Source: Paracoccaceae bacterium
GTDB taxonomy: Bacteria > Pseudomonadota > Alphaproteobacteria > Rhodobacterales > Rhodobacteraceae
NCBI GenBank assembly: GCA_002402045.2
Contig: NVUX02000007.1
Span: 1 to 45,908, forward strand
DNA length: 45,908 nucleotides
Direction: 5' to 3'
Shown here piece by piece: positions 8,023-16,228 of the stretch (its first letter is position 1; every line of letters starts with the position of its first letter). The notes beneath the pieces were generated by a model. It ran no database searches. It was not told where the DNA came from and saw nothing but the letters and a program-made list of their open reading frames with translations. Made by a program: the position numbers and the translations under genes.

Positions 8023-8700
8023 TCAGGTCACCTTTTGTGTCAAAAAGAAATCCCAGCACTTTTTATATAGTGCGGGGTTTGCAAGCGTTTCTGCATATTC
8101 CCGCTTGGTCGCATCTGCCAATGGCGTGGCCCCACCAAGCGACAGGCTTTGATAAGCCCGCTCAGCATTTTGTTCAGCATAGATCGCCCGGCAAACCGGT
8201 TCTTTTAGCTCTTGACCAACAAAAACTACGCCGTGGCCTTGCAGATAGGCTCCACTTTCTGCACCAAGGCAGGCGGCCAAAGCCATGCCACGCGAGGATG
8301 AAGAAATTGAATGGCTATGCGGGTATATTGGTAAATCGGCGACCAGCGCGCCTTGCGGCATTACGCATGGTATATTTTGCCCGCAGGCTGAGAACAAAGT
8401 AGTCCAGCTTGGATGGCAATGCAGCAGCGCCGCCACATCTGGCCGGGCTTTGTAAATTTCGGCATGCAGGAAAACCTCGTTTGGCAGCCGCGCGCCCGAT
8501 ACAACTTGCCCCGCAGTATCAGCCGTCGAGATTTGTGCTATGTCCATGGCGGCTCGGTTTGATGCACCGCTGTTAATTAGAAAGGTGGTTTCATCAAGCC
8601 GGATAGAGGCATGACCATTATAGTCCATAATACCAGCGGCCACCAAAATGCTGACAGCGTCACAAATTTCCTGTTTTTCTTTTAGGCGCTCCATCACCAA
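8023..8700 (-). CDS. Class II aldolase/adducin family protein, possible dihydroxyphthalate decarboxylase
   Basis: A 225-residue protein with the class II aldolase fold. Glu75 (RLPNEVFLHAEIY) would be the catalytic acid, and His94, His96 (LLHCHPSW) and His156 (YLQGHGVV) the metal ligands. Fuculose-phosphate aldolase is the family type. From memory, 3,4-dihydroxyphthalate decarboxylases of Gram-positive phthalate pathways belong to the same family, which would suit the adjacent phthalate-dioxygenase-like gene better than sugar metabolism. It overlaps the metal transporter gene by 7 bp, so the two are translationally coupled. The exact substrate is inferred only. Confidence 0.85.
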   Translation of the reverse strand: MVMERLKEKQEICDAVSILVAAGIMDYNGHASIRLDETTFLINSGASNRAAMDIAQISTADTAGQVVSGARLPNEVFLHAEIYKARPDVAALLHCHPSWTTLFSACGQNIPCVMPQGALVADLPIYPHSHSISSSSRGMALAACLGAESGAYLQGHGVVFVGQELKEPVCRAIYAEQNAERAYQSLSLGGATPLADATKREYAETLANPALYKKCWDFFLTQKVT

Positions 8701-9416
8701 AACCCAGAGTCTGGCAATTCAGAAATGGCGGATATGGCCAACGAAGCCCCAATATAGATCGCGCCAGCACCGATGGCACCGCTTGTCGCTAAACGCATCC
8801 AGCTTGAGCCTTTTTGCAGAAGGCCTAGCGGATAGCTGGCAACAGCCGAGATCATTGCCATACCGACAATTGAGCCGAACCCGAAAACCGTAAAATACAG
8901 TAATGCACCAGCAATACCCTGAACCGAAGCGACCATCAGTGCCAAAAGCCCGGCCGAACCAGCGGCCCCGTGCATCAATCCGATTGCCAGCGCCTTTAAA
9001 TTATTGCGGCGCGCTTTTTGGCTGTGATGGTTGTCGTGATTTTGGCTTAGCTCATCAGTGTGATGATGCATATGGATGTGATGCTCGTCGCCATGTTTAT
9101 GTCCGTGTACGTGCACGCCAGATCGCCGCATGCTCCACAGCAGTCGGGCACCAAGTGCCACGATCATAAGCCCGACAGCAAGCTCTAAGGCGGATTCCAT
9201 TTTGGTCGAAATGCTTAACCCGAGCAATACCACAACGGAGCAGATAAGGAAAAGGGACAGCGTATGCCCCAACCCCCAAAACATGCCGCGCCGTATCGCG
9301 GCACGGCGAGAGTTCTCGTCGTTTAGCATGGTTGAAACGGCTGCAAGATGGTCTGCTTCAAAGGCATGACCCATGCCTACGAACAATCCAACAGATAACA
9401 ATGCCAATAGGTCCAT
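8694..9416 (-). CDS. Nickel/cobalt-type transporter (NiCoT/UreH family) with His-rich loop
   Basis: A 240-residue membrane protein with six likely helices and a strong AGGAGG site. The first helix holds GMGHAFEADHLAAV (His17, Asp22, His23), equivalent to the HX4DH signature of nickel and cobalt transporters. The central loop (about residues 99-131) is packed with histidines, for instance HVHGHKHGDEHHIHMHHH, a probable metal buffer. The second half repeats the fold with IGLMHGAAGSAG. It probably supplies Ni or Co for an enzyme of the island. Neither urease nor hydrogenase genes are nearby. Confidence 0.85.
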   Translation of the reverse strand: MDLLALLSVGLFVGMGHAFEADHLAAVSTMLNDENSRRAAIRRGMFWGLGHTLSLFLICSVVVLLGLSISTKMESALELAVGLMIVALGARLLWSMRRSGVHVHGHKHGDEHHIHMHHHTDELSQNHDNHHSQKARRNNLKALAIGLMHGAAGSAGLLALMVASVQGIAGALLYFTVFGFGSIVGMAMISAVASYPLGLLQKGSSWMRLATSGAIGAGAIYIGASLAISAISELPDSGFW

Positions 9417-9424
9417 TTTGCCTC

Positions 9425-9952
9425 CTAAGCCCGTAACGCGGTCAGCATGGCGGGCACAAAATCATTGTCCTGCGCAACAACTAATACCGAAGCATAAGGC
9501 CGCAACGAAGCAACAACTTCATTTGTAACCCCCTCGCTCTTTCCCTCGGCCAAGGCCAACCCCGCAATCATAGTTTTGTTTGCAAAGGCTACTTTTGCAA
9601 TCGCTTCAGCCGTACCGGTTGCCCTTGTGTCACAAGAAATAAGGATAACCACATCAGCGTGCCGCAGTTCTTCGAACACATCAGCAGGGCTGCCATCTGG
9701 ATGGGACAGCCGCAAATAGGCCGCATCCGTTGCGTCTTTGCCGTCTTTTGCTGGCAGAACTGTTAGAAAGTGCGCTCCATTCCACGGGGCTTCCGAGATT
9801 TGTTGCAGCACTTGGGCAGCCTTTTTGTCCAACGCGAAAATCCGCGATGAACGTGTTTTTGAGTTCGGATAATCGACCCGAAACTGCGCCTCGGCCATTG
9901 TAGCGGCCTTGGCACAGCTTCCCAACAATGTTGGATGGACTTGCGTTTCCAT
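9425..9952 (-). CDS. Hypothetical protein in Rieske oxygenase operon
   Basis: A 175-residue soluble protein with no family I can name. It has an alpha/beta pattern: a strand ADVVILISCDTRATGTAEAI near residues 113-132, then KTMIAGLALAEG and VLVVAQDND. This resembles a nucleotide-binding or flavodoxin-like sheet. It sits 3 bp after the Rieske oxygenase and 8 bp before the metal transporter, so it is firmly within the operon. An accessory role for the oxygenase or its metal is possible. Confidence 0.55.
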   Translation of the reverse strand: METQVHPTLLGSCAKAATMAEAQFRVDYPNSKTRSSRIFALDKKAAQVLQQISEAPWNGAHFLTVLPAKDGKDATDAAYLRLSHPDGSPADVFEELRHADVVILISCDTRATGTAEAIAKVAFANKTMIAGLALAEGKSEGVTNEVVASLRPYASVLVVAQDNDFVPAMLTALRA

Positions 9953-9955
9953 GGG

Positions 9956-11242
9956 TTATACCGAGGTCTGTTTTTGGCCCGGCCGCACTTTGAGATCATC
10001 AACGCAAGCCTCAGCAAAGGCATCATCTGGCCCCAACACCTTCGCCACAGAGCGAACTTTCTGGTGGCTGACTATTGTACCTGGAGGTGTGATACCCTTA
10101 TCACGAAGTGCCGTAACCGCTTTACGTAACCGGTGGCGGGCCATGATAATTCCGTTATCAGTCGACACCAGATTTTCTTTGGTGCGATCAATAATCGGCC
10201 CCATGCTTTCTTGCAGGCTGCCATCTTGGATAGCGATGCCTTTAACACCAGAGTAGGTGTCACCTCGGCGCTGCGCTGCGCGATCCATCATATAATCGTT
10301 GTATTTATTTTGCAGCGGCTGGAACGTGCCCGGCACGTATTCACAATGCACACCGTGGCCGTCCATCATCGCTTGGCGCTCGTCGGTGGAAAGCGCACGG
10401 GTTGGATGGTAATCATAGCTCCAAGCCATGCAGTTCTCATCATCAATCGGGATCCAGAAATGGCCATGAACCGGGTGGTCACCACGTGGCGGCACCATTG
10501 AAAAGCTCGGCATAACCCAAGGGGTGATCCGCCAATAGAAATTTCCGTCTTCGGCGTTGCGGCGCGCCCCGATGAACAGGCCACCGTCTGATTCAGTCAC
10601 TTCAAACACCGGTTTTTTGTCCGCGAGGTTATAAGCGTTGCCTTTTGCCCCTTTAAACAGCGGGTCTGAATTCAAACCGCCGGAGTGCAAAAATGATACA
10701 TGGCTTGAATCGATGCCACCTTCCATTGCTTGCAACCAATTGCTTTCTTGCCAGCGCTTGGAGGTAAAGGTTTGCTCTGCCGGAACCGTCGAAAATTCCC
10801 ACTCTGGCAATTCTGGGCGAGTATCCTTTTCACCCATATGGGTCCACAATACATCGCCAATTTGCACCAGCGGGTAGCCTTGCAGCTTTATCTTTTCACA
10901 GAACCCGCTTTCGGGCGCCTCGGATGGCACTTCGATACATTGGCCGGTATGGTCAAATTTCCAACCATGATACGGGCAGCGCAAACCACCCTCTTCGTTG
11001 CGGCCAAACCACAGAGAAACCCCGCGATGCGCGCAAAACTCGTCGATCAGGCCAAGCCGGCCCTCGGTATCCCGAAACGCAATCAGGCGTTCACCGAGCA
11101 GTTTCACCCGCACCGGATCGCAATCGTTTTCAGGCAGCTCGCTCGAAAGCAGCGCCGGAATCCAGTATTGGCGAAACATGTCGCCCATTGGTGTTCCCGG
11201 ATCCGTCTGGGTTAGCAGATCATTAACTTCTTTACGTAGCAT
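9956..11242 (-). CDS. Rieske aromatic ring-hydroxylating oxygenase, phthalate 4,5-dioxygenase type
   Basis: A 428-residue oxygenase component with a GAGGAG site. The Rieske [2Fe-2S] ligands are Cys70, His72, Cys89 and His92 (EFCAHRG and CPYHGWKFD). The mononuclear iron ligands are His181 and His186 in GGIDSSHVSFLHSG. The opening LLTQTDPGTPMGDMFRQYW and the run RVKLLGERLIAFRD closely match what I remember of phthalate 4,5-dioxygenase (Pht3/OphA2). It would dihydroxylate or O-demethylate an aromatic carboxylate, taking electrons from the reductase at 15205 or the ferredoxin at 28116. It follows the bicupin in its operon. Confidence 0.92.
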   Translation of the reverse strand: MLRKEVNDLLTQTDPGTPMGDMFRQYWIPALLSSELPENDCDPVRVKLLGERLIAFRDTEGRLGLIDEFCAHRGVSLWFGRNEEGGLRCPYHGWKFDHTGQCIEVPSEAPESGFCEKIKLQGYPLVQIGDVLWTHMGEKDTRPELPEWEFSTVPAEQTFTSKRWQESNWLQAMEGGIDSSHVSFLHSGGLNSDPLFKGAKGNAYNLADKKPVFEVTESDGGLFIGARRNAEDGNFYWRITPWVMPSFSMVPPRGDHPVHGHFWIPIDDENCMAWSYDYHPTRALSTDERQAMMDGHGVHCEYVPGTFQPLQNKYNDYMMDRAAQRRGDTYSGVKGIAIQDGSLQESMGPIIDRTKENLVSTDNGIIMARHRLRKAVTALRDKGITPPGTIVSHQKVRSVAKVLGPDDAFAEACVDDLKVRPGQKQTSV

Positions 11243-11325
11243 GCCTAGTCTCCTCTGTGTTTACGCGCCATATGCGCTGATATTGGCGCTGCCTTCTGGC
11301 CCGCCAATATCGTTTTTGCTGTTCT

Positions 11326-12441
11326 TTATGGTTTCGGTGGCAGGTCTGGCTTTTCCGCTTCATAGGCTTCAGCCATTTGCGGAGTCAGATTATTTTTTGC
11401 CAGCGAGTCGGCAAACATTGTGCGTACAGCTTGCGATTCATCGGCATAGTCAATCTGGTCGCCGCCAATCCGCTGCGAGATCCATGCTTTCGGCACGCCC
11501 TGCGCATTTCGGATAGCTACGCCTTCATATTTGAACGCCAAATACCGAGCGGGTGTTGTGCCGGTATTGAAGTGCTGGTGATACCACATGTTCGGCGGCA
11601 CGATCATCGAGCCCGCTTTCCATTCATAGCGAGTCGGCTCTTCACCTTCAGCCCACATGAGCGAGTAGCCTTCGCCAGACAAAATAATCACGTGCGCGCC
11701 AGGCCCGTGGCGGTGGCATTTCTTATAGGTGCCGATCGGGAATTGGCTGATATGGCTGTTCATCGAACATTTGGCCAGCTGGAAGCGGATATGCCCGCCG
11801 CCAGCACCGCGCTCTTTTGCCGGGATCAAAGGCAGGTTGATCGCGTCATGGACAAAATTTGTCTCCATCAACAGGCCCTTTTGCTCGCCTTGGTCCGCAA
11901 AATAGTCGGCCTCACCCGAGAAACGGTCCGGGAAATCACGCTCGGTGCCAAACAGAAAATCTGGCTCTTCATATACGTTCATTAACGGCGGCATATTGGT
12001 AACAGATACAAAGCGCGCTGGCTCGGTTCCAGAACCGTTAAAGTGCTGGTGGCTGGCATTGAGTGGCACACCAAAGATAGACCCCGGCCCCCACTCAAAG
12101 CTGACTTTCGCGCCACTATCATTCCAAACAACCGTTGAGCCACGCCCAGACAGAACCAGAATGGTCTCTTCAAACAACTGCCGGTGCGGGTTCAGTTTTC
12201 CGCCGGGGTGGATCTCCATCACGTAACAGTCGTTGGTGGTGCGGGAGGCATCGTGGTTGATGAAAACAGCATCACCACCGCGCCGTGCCCATGGCTTCAG
12301 CGCAACATCTTTAAGATCAGGCACATAGATACCGTCAATGATATCAAGCCCTTCAGCCGCGATAAACCGTGTATACGGCGTTTCTTTTTCGGTTTTGAAT
12401 TTGTCTGCCAGCTTATCTGACACGATTGCGTTCTTTGCCAT
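11326..12441 (-). CDS. Bicupin protein 1
   Basis: A 371-residue protein with two cupin domains. Domain 1 (about 75-150) reads PHRQLFEETILVLSGRG: His86, Gln88 in place of the second His, Glu92, and His131 in LNASHQHFN. Domain 2 (about 225-305) reads CHRHGPGAHVIILSGEG: His243, His245, Ala249 at the Glu position, and His288 in WYHQHFN. Domain 2 therefore keeps a 3-His triad like gentisate dioxygenases, while domain 1 is altered. It heads a minus-strand operon with the Rieske oxygenase and is divergent from an EutA-like gene 126 bp away. A second bicupin at 33045 has the same neighbour. Ring cleavage is a plausible but unproven role. Confidence 0.85.
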   Translation of the reverse strand: MAKNAIVSDKLADKFKTEKETPYTRFIAAEGLDIIDGIYVPDLKDVALKPWARRGGDAVFINHDASRTTNDCYVMEIHPGGKLNPHRQLFEETILVLSGRGSTVVWNDSGAKVSFEWGPGSIFGVPLNASHQHFNGSGTEPARFVSVTNMPPLMNVYEEPDFLFGTERDFPDRFSGEADYFADQGEQKGLLMETNFVHDAINLPLIPAKERGAGGGHIRFQLAKCSMNSHISQFPIGTYKKCHRHGPGAHVIILSGEGYSLMWAEGEEPTRYEWKAGSMIVPPNMWYHQHFNTGTTPARYLAFKYEGVAIRNAQGVPKAWISQRIGGDQIDYADESQAVRTMFADSLAKNNLTPQMAEAYEAEKPDLPPKP

Positions 12442-12543
12442 TCTTGATCCTTTTACTGCAATGAACCGCGTAAAAACCCGCGGGCGAATTATTTCGTTGC
12501 ATCAAAGCTATCGAAGGATTACTACTTCGTCAATGGACCGATG

Positions 12544-12558
12544 ATCCGCATATAGGAA
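12544..12558. promoter_or_regulatory. Putative IclR operator 3 (bicupin 1 / eutA-like 1)
   Basis: ATCCGCATATAGGAA, reading TTCCTATATGCGGAT on the other strand, fits the island palindrome with one outer mismatch. It ends 9 bp before the eutA-like start codon, so its AGGAA end overlaps the probable ribosome site. It lies 103 bp upstream of the divergent bicupin. Confidence 0.6.
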
Positions 12559-12567
12559 CAATAAATA

Positions 12568-14229
12568 ATGAACGACGACAGCCCTAAAACGCCACCCCAT
12601 ACGGTCAACGACCATATGTTCGGAGACTTCTACGCACACGAACATGACGGAGAAGCGGACCACGACCATGACGACATGGACCCCGGCCCGCTTGAGGATA
12701 ACCCCATCTGGCAAAGGGATAATGTGGCGCTTACATCAGTGGGAATTGACATCGGCTCGGCTGGAACACAGGTTATATTTTCAAATATCCACCTGCAGCG
12801 CAAAAGCGACAGCCTCGCCAGCCGCTATATTATCGTGGATCGTAAAACCGTCTACGAATCACCCGTTAGTTTCACCCCCTACTCCGATGAAGTCACAATT
12901 GACGGCGCGGCTTTGGGGGCGATTATCGACGATGCTTACCATAATGCCGCCATCCGGCCGGGCGATATTGATACCGGTGTTGTGATTTTAACGGGCGAGG
13001 CGTTGCGCCGCGAGAATGCAGCGGCCATCGCGCAGGTCATTTCGGAAAAGGGTGGCGATTTTGTAACAGCAACCGCTGGCAATCATATGGAGGCGATGCT
13101 TGCCGCCTATGGCTCTGGCGCCGCCAAAGCCAGCCATCAAAAGCAGTGTCGTATTCTGAATGTTGATATAGGGGGCGGAACAACCAAACTCGCCCTAGCA
13201 GATAACGGTCAGATCATATGGACTGCGGCCTTTCACATCGGCGGTCGCCTGATCGCCACAGAGAACGGACTGGTTACGCGTCTGGACCCTGCCGGGGCGC
13301 ATCATGCGCGCCAAGTCGGAATAGACCTCAGCGTTGGCGCTGCGATTGATACGGCGGGAATGGCCAAAATTTCCACCCATCTTGCCAACCTTATTGTCGG
13401 GGCGATCACGTTAACGCCCCCAACCGATGAAATTCGCAAGCTTTTCCTGACGGATCTTCCCACAGATTTTAGCAATATTGAGGGTATTATGTTCTCAGGC
13501 GGTGTCGGCGAGTATGTGGCCGATCGTGAAGAACGCGATTTTGGCGATCTTGGCAAGGTGCTTGGCCACGAGTTGCGCCGCCGTGTAGACAACGGTGATT
13601 TGAACGCGCCGTTGTTACCCGCGGCAGCCTGCATTCGTGCCACAGCCCTTGGGGCTTCTGAATATTCGGTGCAGCTAAGCGGCCAAACCAGCACCATTAC
13701 CGCTCCCGGAAAAGTACTGCCCCGGCGTAGCATGCAAGTGCTCAAGCCCAACCTAGACCTTTCTGACCATCCTAGCAGCACAACAATCGCCGAAAGCATT
13801 TTACACCATTTTGAGGCCTTCGACCTTGACCCCGAAACCGCAGAGGTTGCTCTCGCATTCGAATACCATGCCGCGCCGGAATACGGGTTCATCCGTACTT
13901 TGGCCGACGGTATCGTCATCGCTCTAGAAAAATACCTCGCCGCCGGTCGCCCGCTATACGTCATGATAGACGGCGATATTGCGCAAACGCTTGGTGGCAT
14001 CCTTAGAGACGAAATTCATTTAAGTGGTGAGCTGCTGATACTGGACGGGATTAGCCTGCGTGATTTTGACTACATAGATCTTGGCAAAGTGCGCCTGCCC
14101 TCCTTCACAGTTCCCGTCACCATAAAATCACTCCTGTTTTCTGAAGACCCAAACGGGCCACAGCGCCAAGAGCGGATTCACTTTCAGGAGCATGGATCAG
14201 AACCCCGCGCCCACACACATAGCCACTAA
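12568..14229 (+). CDS. EutA-like ASKHA ATPase (reactivase), His-rich variant
   Basis: A 553-residue protein of the EutA family (ethanolamine ammonia-lyase reactivating factor). It shows the actin-like ATPase motifs: phosphate 1 VGIDIGSAGTQ (58-68), phosphate 2 NVDIGGGTTKLAL (198-210) and the adenosine motif MFSGGVGEYV (308-317). Unlike its paralog at 31510 it has an N-terminal His/Asp-rich stretch (HEHDGEADHDHDDMD at about 24-38) and a C-terminal HTHSH, which could bind metal. No EutBC or other B12 enzyme is present here. The neighbouring bicupin, paired with an EutA-like gene twice in this window, is the best candidate client. Confidence 0.85.
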   Translation: MNDDSPKTPPHTVNDHMFGDFYAHEHDGEADHDHDDMDPGPLEDNPIWQRDNVALTSVGIDIGSAGTQVIFSNIHLQRKSDSLASRYIIVDRKTVYESPVSFTPYSDEVTIDGAALGAIIDDAYHNAAIRPGDIDTGVVILTGEALRRENAAAIAQVISEKGGDFVTATAGNHMEAMLAAYGSGAAKASHQKQCRILNVDIGGGTTKLALADNGQIIWTAAFHIGGRLIATENGLVTRLDPAGAHHARQVGIDLSVGAAIDTAGMAKISTHLANLIVGAITLTPPTDEIRKLFLTDLPTDFSNIEGIMFSGGVGEYVADREERDFGDLGKVLGHELRRRVDNGDLNAPLLPAAACIRATALGASEYSVQLSGQTSTITAPGKVLPRRSMQVLKPNLDLSDHPSSTTIAESILHHFEAFDLDPETAEVALAFEYHAAPEYGFIRTLADGIVIALEKYLAAGRPLYVMIDGDIAQTLGGILRDEIHLSGELLILDGISLRDFDYIDLGKVRLPSFTVPVTIKSLLFSEDPNGPQRQERIHFQEHGSEPRAHTHSH

Positions 14230-14270
14230 CAGGCAAAAATATCATATGATCTCGCGCATCCAGCATAGCA

Positions 14271-14285
14271 TTCTTCCATACAGAA
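14271..14285. promoter_or_regulatory. Putative IclR operator 4 (autoregulation of iclR)
   Basis: TTCTTCCATACAGAA, a weaker form of the 15-bp palindrome, lies 73 bp upstream of the IclR-family regulator gene. It suggests that the regulator controls itself and the genes downstream. Confidence 0.6.
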
Positions 14286-14358
14286 CATTGACTTTATCTG
14301 TGCGCGGGGCAAAACAAAGGCTCATAGCTTTGAAATCGACACAAGGACGAACCAAAAA

Positions 14359-15177
14359 ATGAGCCAGGAAACAAAAACGGTTAATCGGAATCCGCGCCGC
14401 GATAGCCCGCGCCTTTCATCTGTTACCACCGCAATACACTTGCTAAAGACATTTACCGAAACAGATACCGAACTGGGCATTAGCGAGCTGGCGAAACGTT
14501 TAGGCGTTGCCAAAAGCACTGTTCATCGGCTGGCCAGCGCATTGCTGGACGAAGGGCTATTGCAACAAAACGCAGCCAATGGCCGCTACTACCTAGGCAT
14601 CGCGCTGTTCTCTCTTGGCTCACTCGTGCGTTCCCGCCTGGATGTTGCGGGCGAATCCAAGTATTTGCTAAATAAGCTACGCGATTCTTCAACTGAGAAC
14701 GCCCGCCTCGCGGTATTGGAGCGACAGCAAGTTGTCTTTCTACACGACTTTGAAAGCAACCAGACGCTCCGGCTTAAATCCGGCACGGGCCAAATACGTC
14801 CGGCCTATTGCACGGCCGAAGGGTTATGCCTGCTTTCGGGGCTTCATGAAAAAGAACTCATAGAATTTTTCAAGTTACCGCGTGAAGCGCGCACAAGCAA
14901 AACCGTTACTGATGAAGATAAAATACGTCACAGGATAATGCAGATCAAGCGTCGCGGTTACTCAACCGAAGACGAAGAATGTGAGAAAGGTACGCGCTGC
15001 ATCGCGGCCCCGATCTATAACGCCGAAGGCCGCATCATTGCCGCTGTGGGGATTGCTGGGCCACGCGTTCGAATTCGCAAAAGCCAGTTCTCAAAAATTG
15101 CACCAACCGTCATTGAAACCGCCGATCTCATTTCTGAGCGGATGGGTGGCAGGAAATGGCAGAAAATCTATGTTTAA
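14359..15177 (+). CDS. IclR-family transcriptional regulator
   Basis: A 272-residue regulator. The N-terminal winged helix-turn-helix covers about residues 25-85, with the recognition region ISELAKRLGVAKSTVHRLAS (41-60). The C-terminal IclR effector domain contains YSTEDEECEKGTRCIAAPIY and IIAAVGIAGPRVRI, the usual ligand-pocket strands. It lies inside the plus-strand run from the eutA-like gene to the hydrolase and is the only IclR protein in the window. The repeated 15-bp palindromes upstream of the catabolic operons are the natural binding sites; IclR proteins are known to bind short palindromes near promoters. Confidence 0.93.
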   Translation: MSQETKTVNRNPRRDSPRLSSVTTAIHLLKTFTETDTELGISELAKRLGVAKSTVHRLASALLDEGLLQQNAANGRYYLGIALFSLGSLVRSRLDVAGESKYLLNKLRDSSTENARLAVLERQQVVFLHDFESNQTLRLKSGTGQIRPAYCTAEGLCLLSGLHEKELIEFFKLPREARTSKTVTDEDKIRHRIMQIKRRGYSTEDEECEKGTRCIAAPIYNAEGRIIAAVGIAGPRVRIRKSQFSKIAPTVIETADLISERMGGRKWQKIYV

Positions 15178-15204
15178 CCAGAGCCAACAATAATAGGATG
15201 ATAT

Positions 15205-16203
15205 ATGCCCCGCATCAAAATAGAACCTAGCGATGTCGAATTTGAATGTCCCACTAACGATACTATTTTACGAGCGGCTTTGCGGGCGGGGATTGGCATG
15301 CCCTATTCCTGCAATGTCGGCTCCTGCGGTAATTGCAGGTTTGTCCTGATTGAGGGCGAGGTTGAGCACAACTTCAAGCAAGCGCCCGCTTGGTCAGAAC
15401 GTGAGTTAAAGCGCAATCGCTGGCTTGGTTGCCAAGCAACACCGAAATCAGACTGTATCATCAAATTCAGGGCTGACCCGACCTGTATTTCACCCGAACG
15501 CCCCCAAAAGTTGAAGGCCACGCTAGTTGAAACCAAGAAAATTACCCGCGACATAAGCGAATTTTGCTTTTCACTAACCTCACCTATGCCCTTTCAGCAG
15601 GGGCAATACGCCTTGATCTCCCATGCCGATATCGAGGGTGGTCGGGCATTTTCCATGTCTAGCCAGCCCGATAGTGAGGTCTGGAAATTTATGATCAAAA
15701 AAATACCGGAGGGAAAGCTAACAGATCTCCTGTTCAATTCGGCCAAAAATGGCGACACATTTGAGCTCGACGGCCCTTTTGGTACGGCCTATCTGCGGCC
15801 CGAAATTACCCGAGACCTTATTCTAATGGCCGGTGGCTCAGGGCTTTCGCCAATGGTTTCAATCGCTGAGGCCAGCCTTAAAAACGGCATGCTAGAAGAC
15901 CGCAAGTTGCATTTTTATTACGGTGCCCGCACCGCCGATGATCTGTTTGATCTAAGCGTTTTTTCTAAGGACCTGCGCGCAAAAATGCAATTCACCGCCG
16001 TGCTTTCCGATCCGGTTACCGGCACAGGCTGGCAGGGTAAAACAGGATTTTTACATGAGATAGTTGCCCAAGATTTTGCTGATAATCTTGCGGCCCATGA
16101 AATCTATTTCGCCGGACCTGCCATTATGTCGGCCTCCATTCAAAAGGCCGCACATGAGCTGGGCGTACCGATGAGCCAGCTTTGGTTCGACGAATTCTAC
16201 TAA
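15205..16203 (+). CDS. Oxygenase reductase with N-terminal [2Fe-2S] ferredoxin, FAD and NAD domains
   Basis: A 332-residue electron-transfer protein. The plant-type ferredoxin domain has Cys36, Cys41, Cys44 and Cys76 (CNVGSCGNC and WLGCQA). The FAD domain has GRAFSMSS at 146-153, and the NAD domain has LMAGGSGLSPMVS at 207-219. The order ferredoxin-FAD-NAD is that of benzoate dioxygenase reductase (BenC), not the FMN-NAD-ferredoxin order of phthalate dioxygenase reductase. It probably feeds electrons to the Rieske oxygenase at 9956. It lies 27 bp after iclR. Confidence 0.92.
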   Translation: MPRIKIEPSDVEFECPTNDTILRAALRAGIGMPYSCNVGSCGNCRFVLIEGEVEHNFKQAPAWSERELKRNRWLGCQATPKSDCIIKFRADPTCISPERPQKLKATLVETKKITRDISEFCFSLTSPMPFQQGQYALISHADIEGGRAFSMSSQPDSEVWKFMIKKIPEGKLTDLLFNSAKNGDTFELDGPFGTAYLRPEITRDLILMAGGSGLSPMVSIAEASLKNGMLEDRKLHFYYGARTADDLFDLSVFSKDLRAKMQFTAVLSDPVTGTGWQGKTGFLHEIVAQDFADNLAAHEIYFAGPAIMSASIQKAAHELGVPMSQLWFDEFY

Positions 16204-16228
16204 TCTTTACAAGAATAGGATTGCGCTT

